A DNA stretch of 64,000 nucleotides, from NCBI GenBank assembly GCA_017307855.1, contig JAFKGD010000007.1, positions 310,001 to 374,000 of the forward strand, in the 5' to 3' direction. Positions 55,720 through 64,000 of this stretch are shown here, in pieces (position 1 is the stretch's first letter; each line of letters starts with the position of its first letter). This stretch comes from Burkholderiales bacterium. Its GTDB lineage: Bacteria > Pseudomonadota > Gammaproteobacteria > Burkholderiales > Burkholderiaceae_C. The notes under the pieces were generated by a model. The model saw nothing but the letters and a program-made list of their open reading frames with translations. It made no database searches and was not told where the DNA came from. Made by a program: the position numbers and the translations under genes.

Positions 55720-57261
55720 ATGATTGAACTGTTTTCCGACCCGGCCGTCTGGATCGGACTGGCCACCCTCGTCGTGCTGGAGATCGTCCTCGGCATCGAC
55801 AACCTGATCTTCATCGCCATCCTGGCCGACAAGCTGCCACCGCACCAGCGCGACCGCGCGCGCGTCATCGGCCTCTCGCTCGCGCTCGTCATGCGGCTGG
55901 GGCTGCTGTCGGTGATCTCCTGGCTGGTCACGCTGACCACGCCACTGTTCAGCGTGCTGGGTCACGGGTTCTCCGGGCGCGACCTGATCCTGCTGGGCGG
56001 CGGGCTGTTCCTGCTCTTCAAGGCCACGACCGAGTTGCACGAACGGCTGGAGGGGGTGACACACGAGCGCACGGGCAACGGCGTGTACGCCGGCTTCGGC
56101 GTGGTGGTGGCGCAGATCGTGGTGCTCGACGCCGTGTTCTCCCTCGATGCCGTGATCACCGCCGTGGGCATGGTCGACCAACTGCCCGTGATGATGGCCG
56201 CCGTTGTCATCTCCATCGGCGTGATGCTGCTGGCGTCCAGACCACTCACGCGCTTCGTCAACGCCCATCCTACGGTGGTGGTGCTGTGCCTGTCCTTCCT
56301 GCTGATGATCGGCCTCACGCTGGTGGCCGAGGGCCTGGGCTTCCACCTTCCCAAGAGCTATCTGTATGCAGCGATCGGCTTCTCGATCCTGATCGAGTTC
56401 TTCAACCAGTGGGCCCGCCGCAGCGCGGTGCGCAACGAGGAGCGCCGGCCGCTGCGCCAGCGCACGGCCGAATCGGTGATGCGCCTCATGGGCGGGCGCA
56501 ACCGCAGGGCCGACGAATCCGTGCCCGCCCACGCACCCGCCTTCGTGGCCGAAGAGCGCCACATGGTCAGCGGCGTGCTGGGCCTGGGCGAGCGCACCGT
56601 GCGCTCGGTGATGACGCCACGCGCCGACATCTCGTGGGTGGACGTGGACGCCGCACCCGAGGACATCCGCACGCAGTTGCTCGACTCGCCGCACGGCATG
56701 GTGCCGGTGTGCCGCGGATCGCTCGACGAGGTGGTCGGCGTGGCGCGCGCCAAGGACCTGCTGGGCGTGTTGATGCAAGGTGGCCGCATCGAGGACAGCG
56801 ATGTGCTGCGCGAGCCGCTCTATGTGCCCGAGGGTGCGTCGGTGATCCGCCTGATCGATACGCTGCGGCGCGCACGCGGCCACCTGGCGCTGGTGAACGA
56901 CGAGTTCGCGCTGCTCAAGGGGCTGGTCACGCCCATCGACGTGTTCGAAGCCATCGCGGGCGAGTTCCCCGACGAGGACGAGTCGCTGGAAATCCAGCCC
57001 GGCCCCGACGGCCAATGGACCGTGGCCGGCGCGGCCGACCTGCACCGCCTGCAAACCGTGCTGGAAACGCAGGGCCTGGTCGACCCCGCCTACACCTCGG
57101 TCGCGGGCTTTCTGCAGGCGCGTCTCGGCCGCATGCCCGAAAAGGGCGACGTCCTGGTGTGGGGCGGCTTCGAATTCCGCGTGGCGGAGGCGGTTGGCGG
57201 GCAGCTTGGCTCGGTGTTGGTGCGCGCCGCACCGCCGCAAGCGATGTCCGCGGCGGGCTGA
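55720..57261 (+). CDS. TerC-family membrane protein with CBS and transporter-associated domains
   Basis: 513 residues. N-terminal TerC domain with about seven membrane spans ([46 protein letters not shown]); the acidic intramembrane residues fit cation handling. Two CBS repeats (about 290-410) and a C-terminal CorC/HlyC domain (about 425-505) follow, as in YegH/YoaE-type proteins. Adenosine-nucleotide binding by the CBS pair probably regulates it. Substrate unknown, possibly Mn2+. Confidence 0.9.
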   Translation: MIELFSDPAVWIGLATLVVLEIVLGIDNLIFIAILADKLPPHQRDRARVIGLSLALVMRLGLLSVISWLVTLTTPLFSVLGHGFSGRDLILLGGGLFLLFKATTELHERLEGVTHERTGNGVYAGFGVVVAQIVVLDAVFSLDAVITAVGMVDQLPVMMAAVVISIGVMLLASRPLTRFVNAHPTVVVLCLSFLLMIGLTLVAEGLGFHLPKSYLYAAIGFSILIEFFNQWARRSAVRNEERRPLRQRTAESVMRLMGGRNRRADESVPAHAPAFVAEERHMVSGVLGLGERTVRSVMTPRADISWVDVDAAPEDIRTQLLDSPHGMVPVCRGSLDEVVGVARAKDLLGVLMQGGRIEDSDVLREPLYVPEGASVIRLIDTLRRARGHLALVNDEFALLKGLVTPIDVFEAIAGEFPDEDESLEIQPGPDGQWTVAGAADLHRLQTVLETQGLVDPAYTSVAGFLQARLGRMPEKGDVLVWGGFEFRVAEAVGGQLGSVLVRAAPPQAMSAAG

Positions 57262-57363
57262 AGCGCACCGCGCGCCGGCCGCAACACGTCGGAGACGGAC
57301 TACGGCCGGAGCAGATGGCGGCGGCTGGCGCACCCCACGGGGCAGGCGCAGGATGCGTGGACC

Positions 57364-58368
57364 ATGGCCCACTCCGCCGCCCACCCCCCCGAAGCCGCTG
57401 CCGCGCACAACTCCGCTGACGACGGGCAGGAGCCGCTCTGGAAGCGCGCCTGCCGCTGGTGCGCGCCGGTCTTCGGGCTGCTGGTCCTGGGCTTGCTGGC
57501 CTCGCACGCGCACAAGATCGACTGGGCAGGCGCCTGGCAGGCGCTGTTGCGCTATCCCATCGCACTGCTGGCCGGCGTGATGGCGGTGGCGCTGGCCAGC
57601 CATGCGCTCTACGGCTGCTTCGACCTGATCGGGCGCCGCCACGTCGGCCATGGTTTGCCTAAGTGGCGCACCTGGGCGATCGCGGTCACGAGCTATGCCT
57701 TCAACCTCAACCTCGGCTCGCTAGTGGGGGGCGTGGCCATGCGCGTTCGACTCTACGCACGTGCGGGGCTCGACGCCGCCCAGGTGGCGCAGGTCGTGGG
57801 CGTGAGCCTGGTCACCAACTGGCTGGGGTTCGGCGTGCTGGCCGGGGCGCTGTTTGCGGCCGGCGTGATCACGCCCCCGCGCCAGACCAACCTGGGCAAC
57901 GAAACCTTCCGCCTGCTGGGCTGGGCCCTGATTGCCTTGGCGGTGGCCTATCTGGCTGCATGCACGGCGCTGCACGGACGTCGGTGGCAAGTGCGCGGCA
58001 AGACGGTGAGCCTGCCGCGCGCGCCGCTGGCGCTGGCGCAGTTGCTGCTGTCCATGGCCAACTGGGCGCTGATGGGCGCGGCCATGTACTGGCTGCTGGG
58101 TGAGCGGGTGGAGTACGGCCACGTGCTGGGCGTGCTGATGGCCGCGTCGATCGTGGGCGTGGTCACGCCGATCCCGGCCGGCCTGGGCGTGCTGGAGGCG
58201 GTGTACCTCGCGCTGCTTTCGGGCAGTGTGCGCCAGGGCGCGCTGATGGGCGCCGTGCTGGCTTACCGCGCGCTCTACTACGTTCTTCCGCTTGTTCTGG
58301 CCCTTTTGTCGCTGGGATTGCTGGAGCGGTATGCTGCGGTGCATCCGCCGGGAGAGCCAGGCGATTAA
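57364..58368 (+). CDS. YbhN/UPF0104-type lysylphosphatidylglycerol synthase-like membrane protein
   Basis: 334 residues with eight or so transmembrane segments and the family patch NLNLGSLVGGVAMRVRLY and TPIPAGLGVLEAVYLALL. It resembles the flippase-like N-terminal part of MprF without the aminoacyl-transferase domain. Membrane lipid function is inferred. Its stop overlaps the 3' end of the convergent protease gene by 4 bp. Confidence 0.85.
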   Translation: MAHSAAHPPEAAAAHNSADDGQEPLWKRACRWCAPVFGLLVLGLLASHAHKIDWAGAWQALLRYPIALLAGVMAVALASHALYGCFDLIGRRHVGHGLPKWRTWAIAVTSYAFNLNLGSLVGGVAMRVRLYARAGLDAAQVAQVVGVSLVTNWLGFGVLAGALFAAGVITPPRQTNLGNETFRLLGWALIALAVAYLAACTALHGRRWQVRGKTVSLPRAPLALAQLLLSMANWALMGAAMYWLLGERVEYGHVLGVLMAASIVGVVTPIPAGLGVLEAVYLALLSGSVRQGALMGAVLAYRALYYVLPLVLALLSLGLLERYAAVHPPGEPGD

Positions 58369-59603
58369 CGATTGCCGGCGTCAACGAGTTCCAGCGTTTC
58401 TCCGGGATGGCGGATCGTGAAAGTGAACTTCACCACGCGTTCGAGTTCCTGGGAGAACCAGACGGTGGCACGGTACGGCGACAGCACGGTCTGCGCCATG
58501 CCGGAAATATGCGATGGCCGATCGGACCATCCCTTCAGGTCAACGCGGATCGCCTCGTAATCGCGAATGCCGACCCTTATTCTTTCGTCCCCGCCTACTG
58601 TGGCCGTGAGATCGAAGCGCGTCGGGTGACCGCTGGGCAGACGGGATGAGAAAGCGAGGGGCCGGGTCGCACCCTGTCGGGCGATGTAGCCCCAGCCCCC
58701 CGGAGGGGTGAGAGCGTCGAGTTCGCCGAGCCCTCCCCCATCGCGTTCAACCCATTGTCCCGACGCATCCTCGATACGGGCGCCGCCGCCATAGATCACG
58801 CGGCCCTCTGCGACCCTCTCGACCGAGAGTGTGAACGTGCGTGCGCTTCGCGTCACCGTGTCCGTCACCCGGTACTCGAACCAGTCACCGGCGCGGCGAG
58901 TACCGGCCACGAACCCGGCCTGCGAGGCGGCCGGTGCAGCCGCTGACCGTTCGCGCTGCAATTCATCACGCCGCCGTGAGCGCGCGGGCAGTTCCGCAAT
59001 CAGCATCGCCGGAACGGCGAAGTTGAGGTTCTGGGAGTCGCGTGCCCCGCTCGTCGTGATGCCGACGAGCCGCCCCTCGGCATCGAACAGTCCTCCGCCG
59101 CTGGAGCCCGGCGATATCGGCGTGGTTGTCTGGATGTGAACCAGTTCGCCATCATCGCCGCGCCGCAGAGCCGAGATCAACCCGTCGCTCAGCGTCATCT
59201 CGTATCCCTGCGGGCTGCCGATAGCATAAACCCGGGAGCCGACCTTGAGTGAACCACTTCCCGCCAGTTCCACAGGTGGCGCGCTGAAATCGGACACCTT
59301 CAGCTGGCAAAGGTCGCGGTCGGGATCCTGCCATTCGAGCGTCGCGCCGTAGCTGACGTTCTCCCGTTGCACCGCGAAGCCCGCGCCCTTGTCCACGACA
59401 TGGCAATTGGTGACCACGCGCCCTGGCGCCACAACCACTGCACTGCCCTGGGCCTGCGTGCGCGAGCGGGCATCGAAGCTGACAACGGTCCAGACACTGG
59501 GCGAAAGCTTCTCGAAGATCTGGTCAGCCGCCAGAGCCTGCGCCATCGCCGGCATCGTGGGGAGAACTGCAGACAGCAGGACAGAAGCAGACCGGATCCG
59601 CAT
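58365..59603 (-). CDS. Exported trypsin-like protease, paralogue 1
   Basis: 412 residues with a signal peptide (LLSAVLPTMPAMAQALA). Trypsin-like triad intact: H68 (TNCHVV), D97 (DRDLCQL), S168 (SPGSSGGGLF). The C-terminal half (about 230-412) is a beta-rich domain of unknown role containing GDWFEYRVTD and ALTPPGGW, shared by the two upstream paralogues. Last gene of a four-gene leftward operon; its ATG lies 1 nt after the previous stop. Confidence 0.88.
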   Translation of the reverse strand: MRIRSASVLLSAVLPTMPAMAQALAADQIFEKLSPSVWTVVSFDARSRTQAQGSAVVVAPGRVVTNCHVVDKGAGFAVQRENVSYGATLEWQDPDRDLCQLKVSDFSAPPVELAGSGSLKVGSRVYAIGSPQGYEMTLSDGLISALRRGDDGELVHIQTTTPISPGSSGGGLFDAEGRLVGITTSGARDSQNLNFAVPAMLIAELPARSRRRDELQRERSAAAPAASQAGFVAGTRRAGDWFEYRVTDTVTRSARTFTLSVERVAEGRVIYGGGARIEDASGQWVERDGGGLGELDALTPPGGWGYIARQGATRPLAFSSRLPSGHPTRFDLTATVGGDERIRVGIRDYEAIRVDLKGWSDRPSHISGMAQTVLSPYRATVWFSQELERVVKFTFTIRHPGETLELVDAGNR

Positions 59604-59604
59604 T

Positions 59605-60888
59605 TCAGCGGTTCCCCGCACGTACGATTTCGAGCGTTTCCCGCGTCGCGACCATCTTCGTGAAGCTGCGCTTCTCGACGGTGAACCGCACAATACGTTT
59701 GAGCTCCGGTGCGTACCAGGCTGTCGCGCTGTAGGGCAGGGGCGAGGTCTGGCGAGTCCAGCCTTCCAGCCCGATCCGGATCGCGCGGTAGTCCTTCGTG
59801 TCAATGCGCATGACCTCATCTCCGCCGACGTTGACCTTGAGGTCGTACTCCATCGGGTAGATCTGGGTGGGCAGAGTGAACCTCAGCGCGAACGCACCCG
59901 GTGCCTGTGCCAGCGCCTCCCACCCTCCCGGAGGAACCAGCGCATCGAGTTCGCCGAGTACGGCTGAAGAGTGCTCCAGCACGGCGCCAGCTGGTGTCTC
60001 GATGCGAGAACCTCCGTTGAAGACAACGCGGTTGTCCATGACGCGGTCGACGGTCAGGCTGATCGTGCGGCCGACGCCGGTGAGACCGTCAGTCAGCCGG
60101 TACTCGAACCAGTCCCCCGCACGCCGCGTTGCGTCGAGGGGCGTCGATGCGCCCGCCCCGCCGGCGGGAGAGGAAGCGACGGTTTCACGCCGGCTGGCAC
60201 GCGCGGCTTCGTCTCGCAGCTTCGAGCGCGCTGGCAACTCGCCGATCAACCCGGCCGGTACGGCGAAGTTGAGGTTCTGCGCATCGCGTCCCCCTTTGGA
60301 CGTGATGCCGATCAGGCGGCCCTGAGCGTCGAACAGTCCGCCGCCGCTGGAGCCCGGCGAAATCGGAGCCGTTGTCTGGATGTACACCAGCGCGCCGCTG
60401 TCATCGCGGCGCAGCGCCGAGATCAGGCCATCGCTGAGCGTCATCTCGAAGCCCTGCGGGCTGCCGATGGCGTACACCCGCGCACCCACCCTGAGCGAAT
60501 CGGTGCCAGCCATCTCGACGGCGGGGGCCTCGAACCCAGCCACCTTCAACTGGCACAAGTCCCTCTCGGGGTCCTGCAGTTCGACCACGGCACCGTAGCT
60601 GACGTTCTCGCGCTGCACCGAGAAGGAGGCACCCTTCTCGACCACGTGGCAGTTGGTAATCAGTCGGCCAGGCCCGATCGTGACGGCACTGCCCTGGGAT
60701 TGCAGGCGTGAACGGCCGTCGAAGTTGGATACGGTCCACACGCTCGGGGACACCCGCTCGAAAACCTGGTCCGGCTCGAGCGTCGCCGCCACGGCAAGTC
60801 CGGGCTGCAGCAGGAGCGGCAGAAGCATCCGCCCCCATCGGATCGCTGAGTTCATGAAGAGGCCATGCATGACCGGTGGCCGAGTCAT
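59605..60888 (-). CDS. Exported trypsin-like protease, paralogue 2
   Basis: 427 residues from the ATG at 60888, chosen because it overlaps the previous stop (ATGA). ATG 60855 is an alternative that keeps the signal peptide. Intact triad: H81 (TNCHVV), D110 (ERDLCQL), S181 (SPGSSGGGLF). The C-terminal domain is as in paralogue 1 (GDWFEYRLTD, ALVPPGGW). Confidence 0.88.
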   Translation of the reverse strand: MTRPPVMHGLFMNSAIRWGRMLLPLLLQPGLAVAATLEPDQVFERVSPSVWTVSNFDGRSRLQSQGSAVTIGPGRLITNCHVVEKGASFSVQRENVSYGAVVELQDPERDLCQLKVAGFEAPAVEMAGTDSLRVGARVYAIGSPQGFEMTLSDGLISALRRDDSGALVYIQTTAPISPGSSGGGLFDAQGRLIGITSKGGRDAQNLNFAVPAGLIGELPARSKLRDEAARASRRETVASSPAGGAGASTPLDATRRAGDWFEYRLTDGLTGVGRTISLTVDRVMDNRVVFNGGSRIETPAGAVLEHSSAVLGELDALVPPGGWEALAQAPGAFALRFTLPTQIYPMEYDLKVNVGGDEVMRIDTKDYRAIRIGLEGWTRQTSPLPYSATAWYAPELKRIVRFTVEKRSFTKMVATRETLEIVRAGNR

Positions 60889-61448
60889 CGTTTGGGTGGC
60901 AGAAGGCCACTGAGATCGTCCATCGTGACCGGTCCGTGGCGCACCGCCGCAGCTGCGGCTGGCGCAGACCCAGGCCGTCCACCTTGTGCCGGCGGCGTAC
61001 CCGGGGGAGAGGACCCCGTCGTCAGGCGAAGCCCCGCGATGGCGCGGCGCGCCGCTGCCTCGGGCTGAACCTCCAGCCGGACCCGCCCGCCCAGGCCTGC
61101 GCCGATGTTCGACGACACATACGTCGCGCTGCCGGCTGCCAGATCCAGTGGCAGTCGGGCGTCGGCATCGGAAGTCGATGCCGTGTGCTCGCCCGGCGGT
61201 ACATCGACGACGAAGTACCCACCTGGCTGCGAGCGACCCACGGCCACACCGTCGAGCCTGATCACTGGCTGCACGTCCGGGCCGGCAGACGAGTCGTCCC
61301 TGAAAAAGTAGACGCGGGCCCGCCCAGGCGCAAGCGGCGAGAGTGCCGCCCCGACCTGGGCGCAGGCCGCTCCCCCGGCCAGGGTCAGCGCCAGGGTCAA
61401 TAACTGGCGTCGTTCGACGCGCGGGAAGCATGAGCGGGAGAAATCCAT
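60885..61448 (-). CDS. Exported DUF2846-type protein
   Basis: 187 residues, signal peptide (RRQLLTLALTLAGGAACAQV, with a possible lipobox-like AAC). The beta-rich domain (RVYFFRDDSSAGPDVQP, IRLDGVAVG, GGYFVVDVPPGEH) matches DUF2846. It sits between the pseudoprotease and protease 2 in one operon, suggesting a periplasmic or membrane partner of the proteases. Confidence 0.8.
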   Translation of the reverse strand: MDFSRSCFPRVERRQLLTLALTLAGGAACAQVGAALSPLAPGRARVYFFRDDSSAGPDVQPVIRLDGVAVGRSQPGGYFVVDVPPGEHTASTSDADARLPLDLAAGSATYVSSNIGAGLGGRVRLEVQPEAAARRAIAGLRLTTGSSPPGTPPAQGGRPGSAPAAAAAVRHGPVTMDDLSGLLPPKR

Positions 61449-61450
61449 GA

Positions 61451-62773
61451 TCAACGCCGATCGAGCCTCACGAGTTCGAGCGACTCCCACGCCATGAATG
61501 AGCCTGGGCTGCCCATGCCAACGCTGGTCTTCGAGTCGACGCTGAAACGCACGACACGCCGCAACTGCGGCGACCACCAGACCGTTGCCGAATAAGGTGC
61601 GCGGCCCTCGCCCGACGGCAAGCCTGCCCGCGTGTGCCAGCCCGTCAGCTCGATGCGGACGGTCTCGAATTCGCCGGCCGCCACGTGGAGCAGCGCGGGA
61701 GCGGCGGGCGTCGCCCTCAGCTCGAAGCGCGCCAATCGGCCAAGCACCTGGTTCTCGAAGCGCAGTTCTTGCGCCTGTTGCTGCAGCGCAGGCCAGCCGC
61801 CGGGCGGCGTGAGAAGGTCGAGTTCGCCCAGAGCCGCGGACTGCGGGGCGACTTGCATGCCAGTGCCATCTTCCCGACGGCGGCCTCCGTTGAACAGCAC
61901 ACCGTCGCCTTCGGTACGGTCCACCTCCAGCGCCACCAGGCGACGCGTTCCGGTCGATCTGTCCACGATTGCGTACTGGAACCAGTCGCCCGGGCGGCGA
62001 CCCATCGGCGCTTCGGGCATCGGCCCGGGCAGCGGAGCCGAAGCTGCCAAACCGACCTGTGCGGCCGCAGGATGGATCCCCATCCATTCTTCGAGCGCCC
62101 GCCGTCCACGGGCCGGCAGTTCAGCAATCAGCGCGGCCGGAATCGCGAAGTTGAGATTCTGTCCATCGCGCTCGGAGCCCGCCATGATGCCGATCAGGCG
62201 CCCCTGTGCATCGAACAGGCCCCCACCCCCGGAACCTGGGGAGACCGGAGCCGATGTCTGCAGCATACGAACCTGATTCGTCTCGTCGCGCCGGAGGCCC
62301 GACAGCAGGCCATCGCTCAACGTGCTCTCCATGCCCTTCGGGCTTCCGATTGCATACACCCTCATGCCCACTCGCAGCGAGGAAATCTCGGCGACCACGA
62401 CTGCGGGAGCACGAAAGTTGGCGACCTTGAGCTGACACAGATTGCGCTCGGCGTCCGGGTATTCGAGCGTGGCGCCATAGCTCACGTTGGCACGCATCAC
62501 CCGCACGTGCGCTGCCTGCCGCAGAGCGCCGCAGGTGGTTACCAGCCGACCCGGCCCCACCACGACCGCGCTGGAAATAGCGGCATTCTGGCCGTTGCGA
62601 TCGACGACCCCCACGGTCCACACGCTCTGCTCAAGGCGCTCGTAGATCGAATCAACCGCCTGGGCGGTCGCTGCCGGAGCAGAGAGCGCTGCGGCCACCA
62701 TGGCGGGGGCCCACCCTGGCAGGCCGAAATACCTCACACCTCGTATCCGACCGCCGCCCGGATCGCTTGCCAC
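61451..62773 (-). CDS. Trypsin-like pseudoprotease, paralogue 3
   Basis: 440 residues, same architecture as the two proteases downstream, including the C-terminal domain (GDWFQYAIVD, LLTPPGGW). All three catalytic positions are replaced: His by Gly82 (TTCGAL), Asp by Asn111 (ERNLCQL), Ser by Gly182 (SPGSGGGGLF). Exported by its signal peptide. First gene of the operon. The frame is intact and the fold motifs are kept, so it looks like a maintained regulatory or binding protein and not simple decay. Confidence 0.88.
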   Translation of the reverse strand: MASDPGGGRIRGVRYFGLPGWAPAMVAAALSAPAATAQAVDSIYERLEQSVWTVGVVDRNGQNAAISSAVVVGPGRLVTTCGALRQAAHVRVMRANVSYGATLEYPDAERNLCQLKVANFRAPAVVVAEISSLRVGMRVYAIGSPKGMESTLSDGLLSGLRRDETNQVRMLQTSAPVSPGSGGGGLFDAQGRLIGIMAGSERDGQNLNFAIPAALIAELPARGRRALEEWMGIHPAAAQVGLAASAPLPGPMPEAPMGRRPGDWFQYAIVDRSTGTRRLVALEVDRTEGDGVLFNGGRRREDGTGMQVAPQSAALGELDLLTPPGGWPALQQQAQELRFENQVLGRLARFELRATPAAPALLHVAAGEFETVRIELTGWHTRAGLPSGEGRAPYSATVWWSPQLRRVVRFSVDSKTSVGMGSPGSFMAWESLELVRLDRR

Positions 62774-62837
62774 GACCGCTCCGTTTTGTAGCTATTTGTA
62801 TCGAATTATGGGACGACGGACGCGAGGTGTCGAGGGG

Positions 62838-64000
62838 TCAGTCCAGGCAGGGCCTCACCTTGGAAGCCGCCAGCTTGGCCTGGCTCCGCGCATGCTCCAC
62901 GTCGGCATCGTGCACCAGCGCCACACCCATGCGGCGCTTCACGAAGCTCTCGGGTTTGCCGAACAGACGGATGTCGCAGTTGGGCACGCGCATCGCTTCA
63001 TCCACGCCATCGAACACGATGCCTTTCGCCTCCACGCCGCCGTAGATCACGGCACTGGCGCCCGGGCTCTTGAGCGTGGTGTCCACGGGCAGGCCGAGGA
63101 TGGCGCGCGCATGCAGTTCGAATTCGTTCTGCCACTGCGTGATCATGGTTACCATGCCGGTGTCGTGCGGACGCGGGCTCACCTCGCTGAACCAGACCCG
63201 CTCGCCCTTGACGAACAGCTCGACGCCGAACAGGCCCAGGCCCGAATCCTGTCCGTCGATGCCCACGCCCAGGTTGTCGGTGACGGCCTTGCTGATCTCG
63301 CGCGCACGCTGCAGCGCCTGGGGGTGCATGGGATGCGGCTGCCAGCTCTCCACATAGTCGCCGCTCACCTGCACGTGGCCGATGGGGTCGCAGAAATGGG
63401 TGTGGATGGCGCCATCCTCGCCACGCGCGCGCACGGTGAGCTGGGTGATCTCGTAGTCGAAGTCGATGAAGCCCTCGACGATCACGCGGCCAGGGCCTAC
63501 GCGACCACCCGACATGGCGTAGTCCCAGGCCGTTTGCACATCGGCCGGACCGTCGATCTTGCTCTGGCCCTTGCCGCTGCTGCTCATCACGGGCTTGACG
63601 ATGCACGGATAGCCGATGCCGTTGTCGATGGCGGCCTGCAGCTCGGCCAGCGAATCGCAAAACTTGTACGGGCTGGTGGGCAGGCCCAGCGTCTCGGCGG
63701 CCAGGCGACGGATGCCTTCGCGGTCCATCGTCAGGCGCGCGGCGCGCGCCGTGGGGATGACGCGCACCACGCCAGCGGCTTCCAGCTCCTGCAGCGCGGG
63801 CGTGGCGATGGCCTCGATCTCGGGCACGACGAGGTGCGGGCGCTCGGCCTCGATCAGCGCCTTGAGCTGCGCCGGATCGCTCATGGTGATGGTGCGAGCG
63901 TGATGCGCCACCTGCTGGCCCGGTGCGTTCTCGTAGCGGTCGACGGCGATGGTCTCGACACCCAGGCGTTGCAGGGCGATCAGCACTTCCTTGCCGAGCT
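62838..64000 (-). CDS. purT: Formate-dependent phosphoribosylglycinamide formyltransferase, 3' part
   Basis: The frame runs off the right edge, so the true start is outside. The ATP-grasp core is clear: [35 protein letters not shown], the metal-binding [28 protein letters not shown] and the C-terminal [15 protein letters not shown]. PurT makes formyl-GAR from GAR, formate and ATP in purine synthesis. 64 bp of empty sequence separates it from the pseudoprotease gene. Confidence 0.95.
   Translation of the reverse strand, partial: LGKEVLIALQRLGVETIAVDRYENAPGQQVAHHARTITMSDPAQLKALIEAERPHLVVPEIEAIATPALQELEAAGVVRVIPTARAARLTMDREGIRRLAAETLGLPTSPYKFCDSLAELQAAIDNGIGYPCIVKPVMSSSGKGQSKIDGPADVQTAWDYAMSGGRVGPGRVIVEGFIDFDYEITQLTVRARGEDGAIHTHFCDPIGHVQVSGDYVESWQPHPMHPQALQRAREISKAVTDNLGVGIDGQDSGLGLFGVELFVKGERVWFSEVSPRPHDTGMVTMITQWQNEFELHARAILGLPVDTTLKSPGASAVIYGGVEAKGIVFDGVDEAMRVPNCDIRLFGKPESFVKRRMGVALVHDADVEHARSQAKLAASKVRPCLD

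Overview
The window is high-GC DNA from a beta-proteobacterium, most likely order Burkholderiales and probably family Comamonadaceae. The reasons are the gene content (glmS, glmU, dbpA, gor, amn, purT, a complete branched-chain amino-acid ABC operon), the many Burkholderiales-type lipoproteins and hypotheticals, and a C-rich/G-rich intergenic hairpin cluster near 30.7 kb of a kind I recall from Comamonadaceae. The species cannot be named from the sequence.

Positions 1-10699 are accessory DNA and look like the glmS-proximal part of a Tn7-like transposon whose other end lies left of the window. The right end is at about 10634-10699: three copies of GTTTTCGACTYTATT spaced exactly 20 bp apart (TnsB-site-like), then a TGT/ACA terminus that falls inside the last codons of glmS. 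The element carries a TniQ/TnsD-family targeting protein, a compact four-gene operon (SbcD-like phosphoesterase, SbcC-like ATPase without a zinc hook, Cap4/DUF4297-like PD-(D/E)XK nuclease, HerA-like ATPase), a dead tyrosine-integrase fragment and one unrecognised gene. The operon resembles the archaeal Mre11-Rad50-HerA-NurA end-resection operon and the known DUF4297-HerA antiphage pairs. It is the best candidate for a little-described system. The insertion has replaced the C-terminal tail of GlmS, including the position of the Schiff-base lysine.

Positions 10.6-38.3 kb are mostly chromosomal backbone. They hold glmS and glmU (UDP-GlcNAc synthesis), small lipoproteins, several regulators (AsnC, FNR-like, TetR, LysR, a tandem-HTH GntR), livKHMGF-type transport, 5-formyl-THF cyclo-ligase, a soluble lytic transglycosylase, an M20 amidohydrolase, a 272-bp palindromic MITE, a molybdopterin oxidoreductase, an aminopeptidase, a CoA-transferase, acyl-CoA-binding protein and type III pantothenate kinase.

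Positions 38.3-42.7 kb carry a complete CqsA-type (alpha-hydroxyketone) quorum-sensing module: a CqsS-like histidine kinase, a response regulator with an enlarged receiver domain, CqsA, and an adjacent LuxR-type regulator. Two near-identical lux-box-like operators sit where they could wire the LuxR protein into the module. One is a perfect 26-bp palindrome upstream of cqsA; the other overlaps the start of luxR and faces the kinase gene.

Positions 42.8-64 kb hold a degenerate-GGDEF membrane protein, a rhodanese, a Gln-rich FecR/DUF6600-type exported protein, an FHA membrane protein coupled to a trypsin-like protease, dbpA, gor, amn, a TerC/CBS protein, a YbhN-like membrane protein, an operon of three paralogous exported trypsin-like proteins (one with all three catalytic residues lost) and the 3' part of purT running off the right edge. 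I saw no tRNA, rRNA or CRISPR array.
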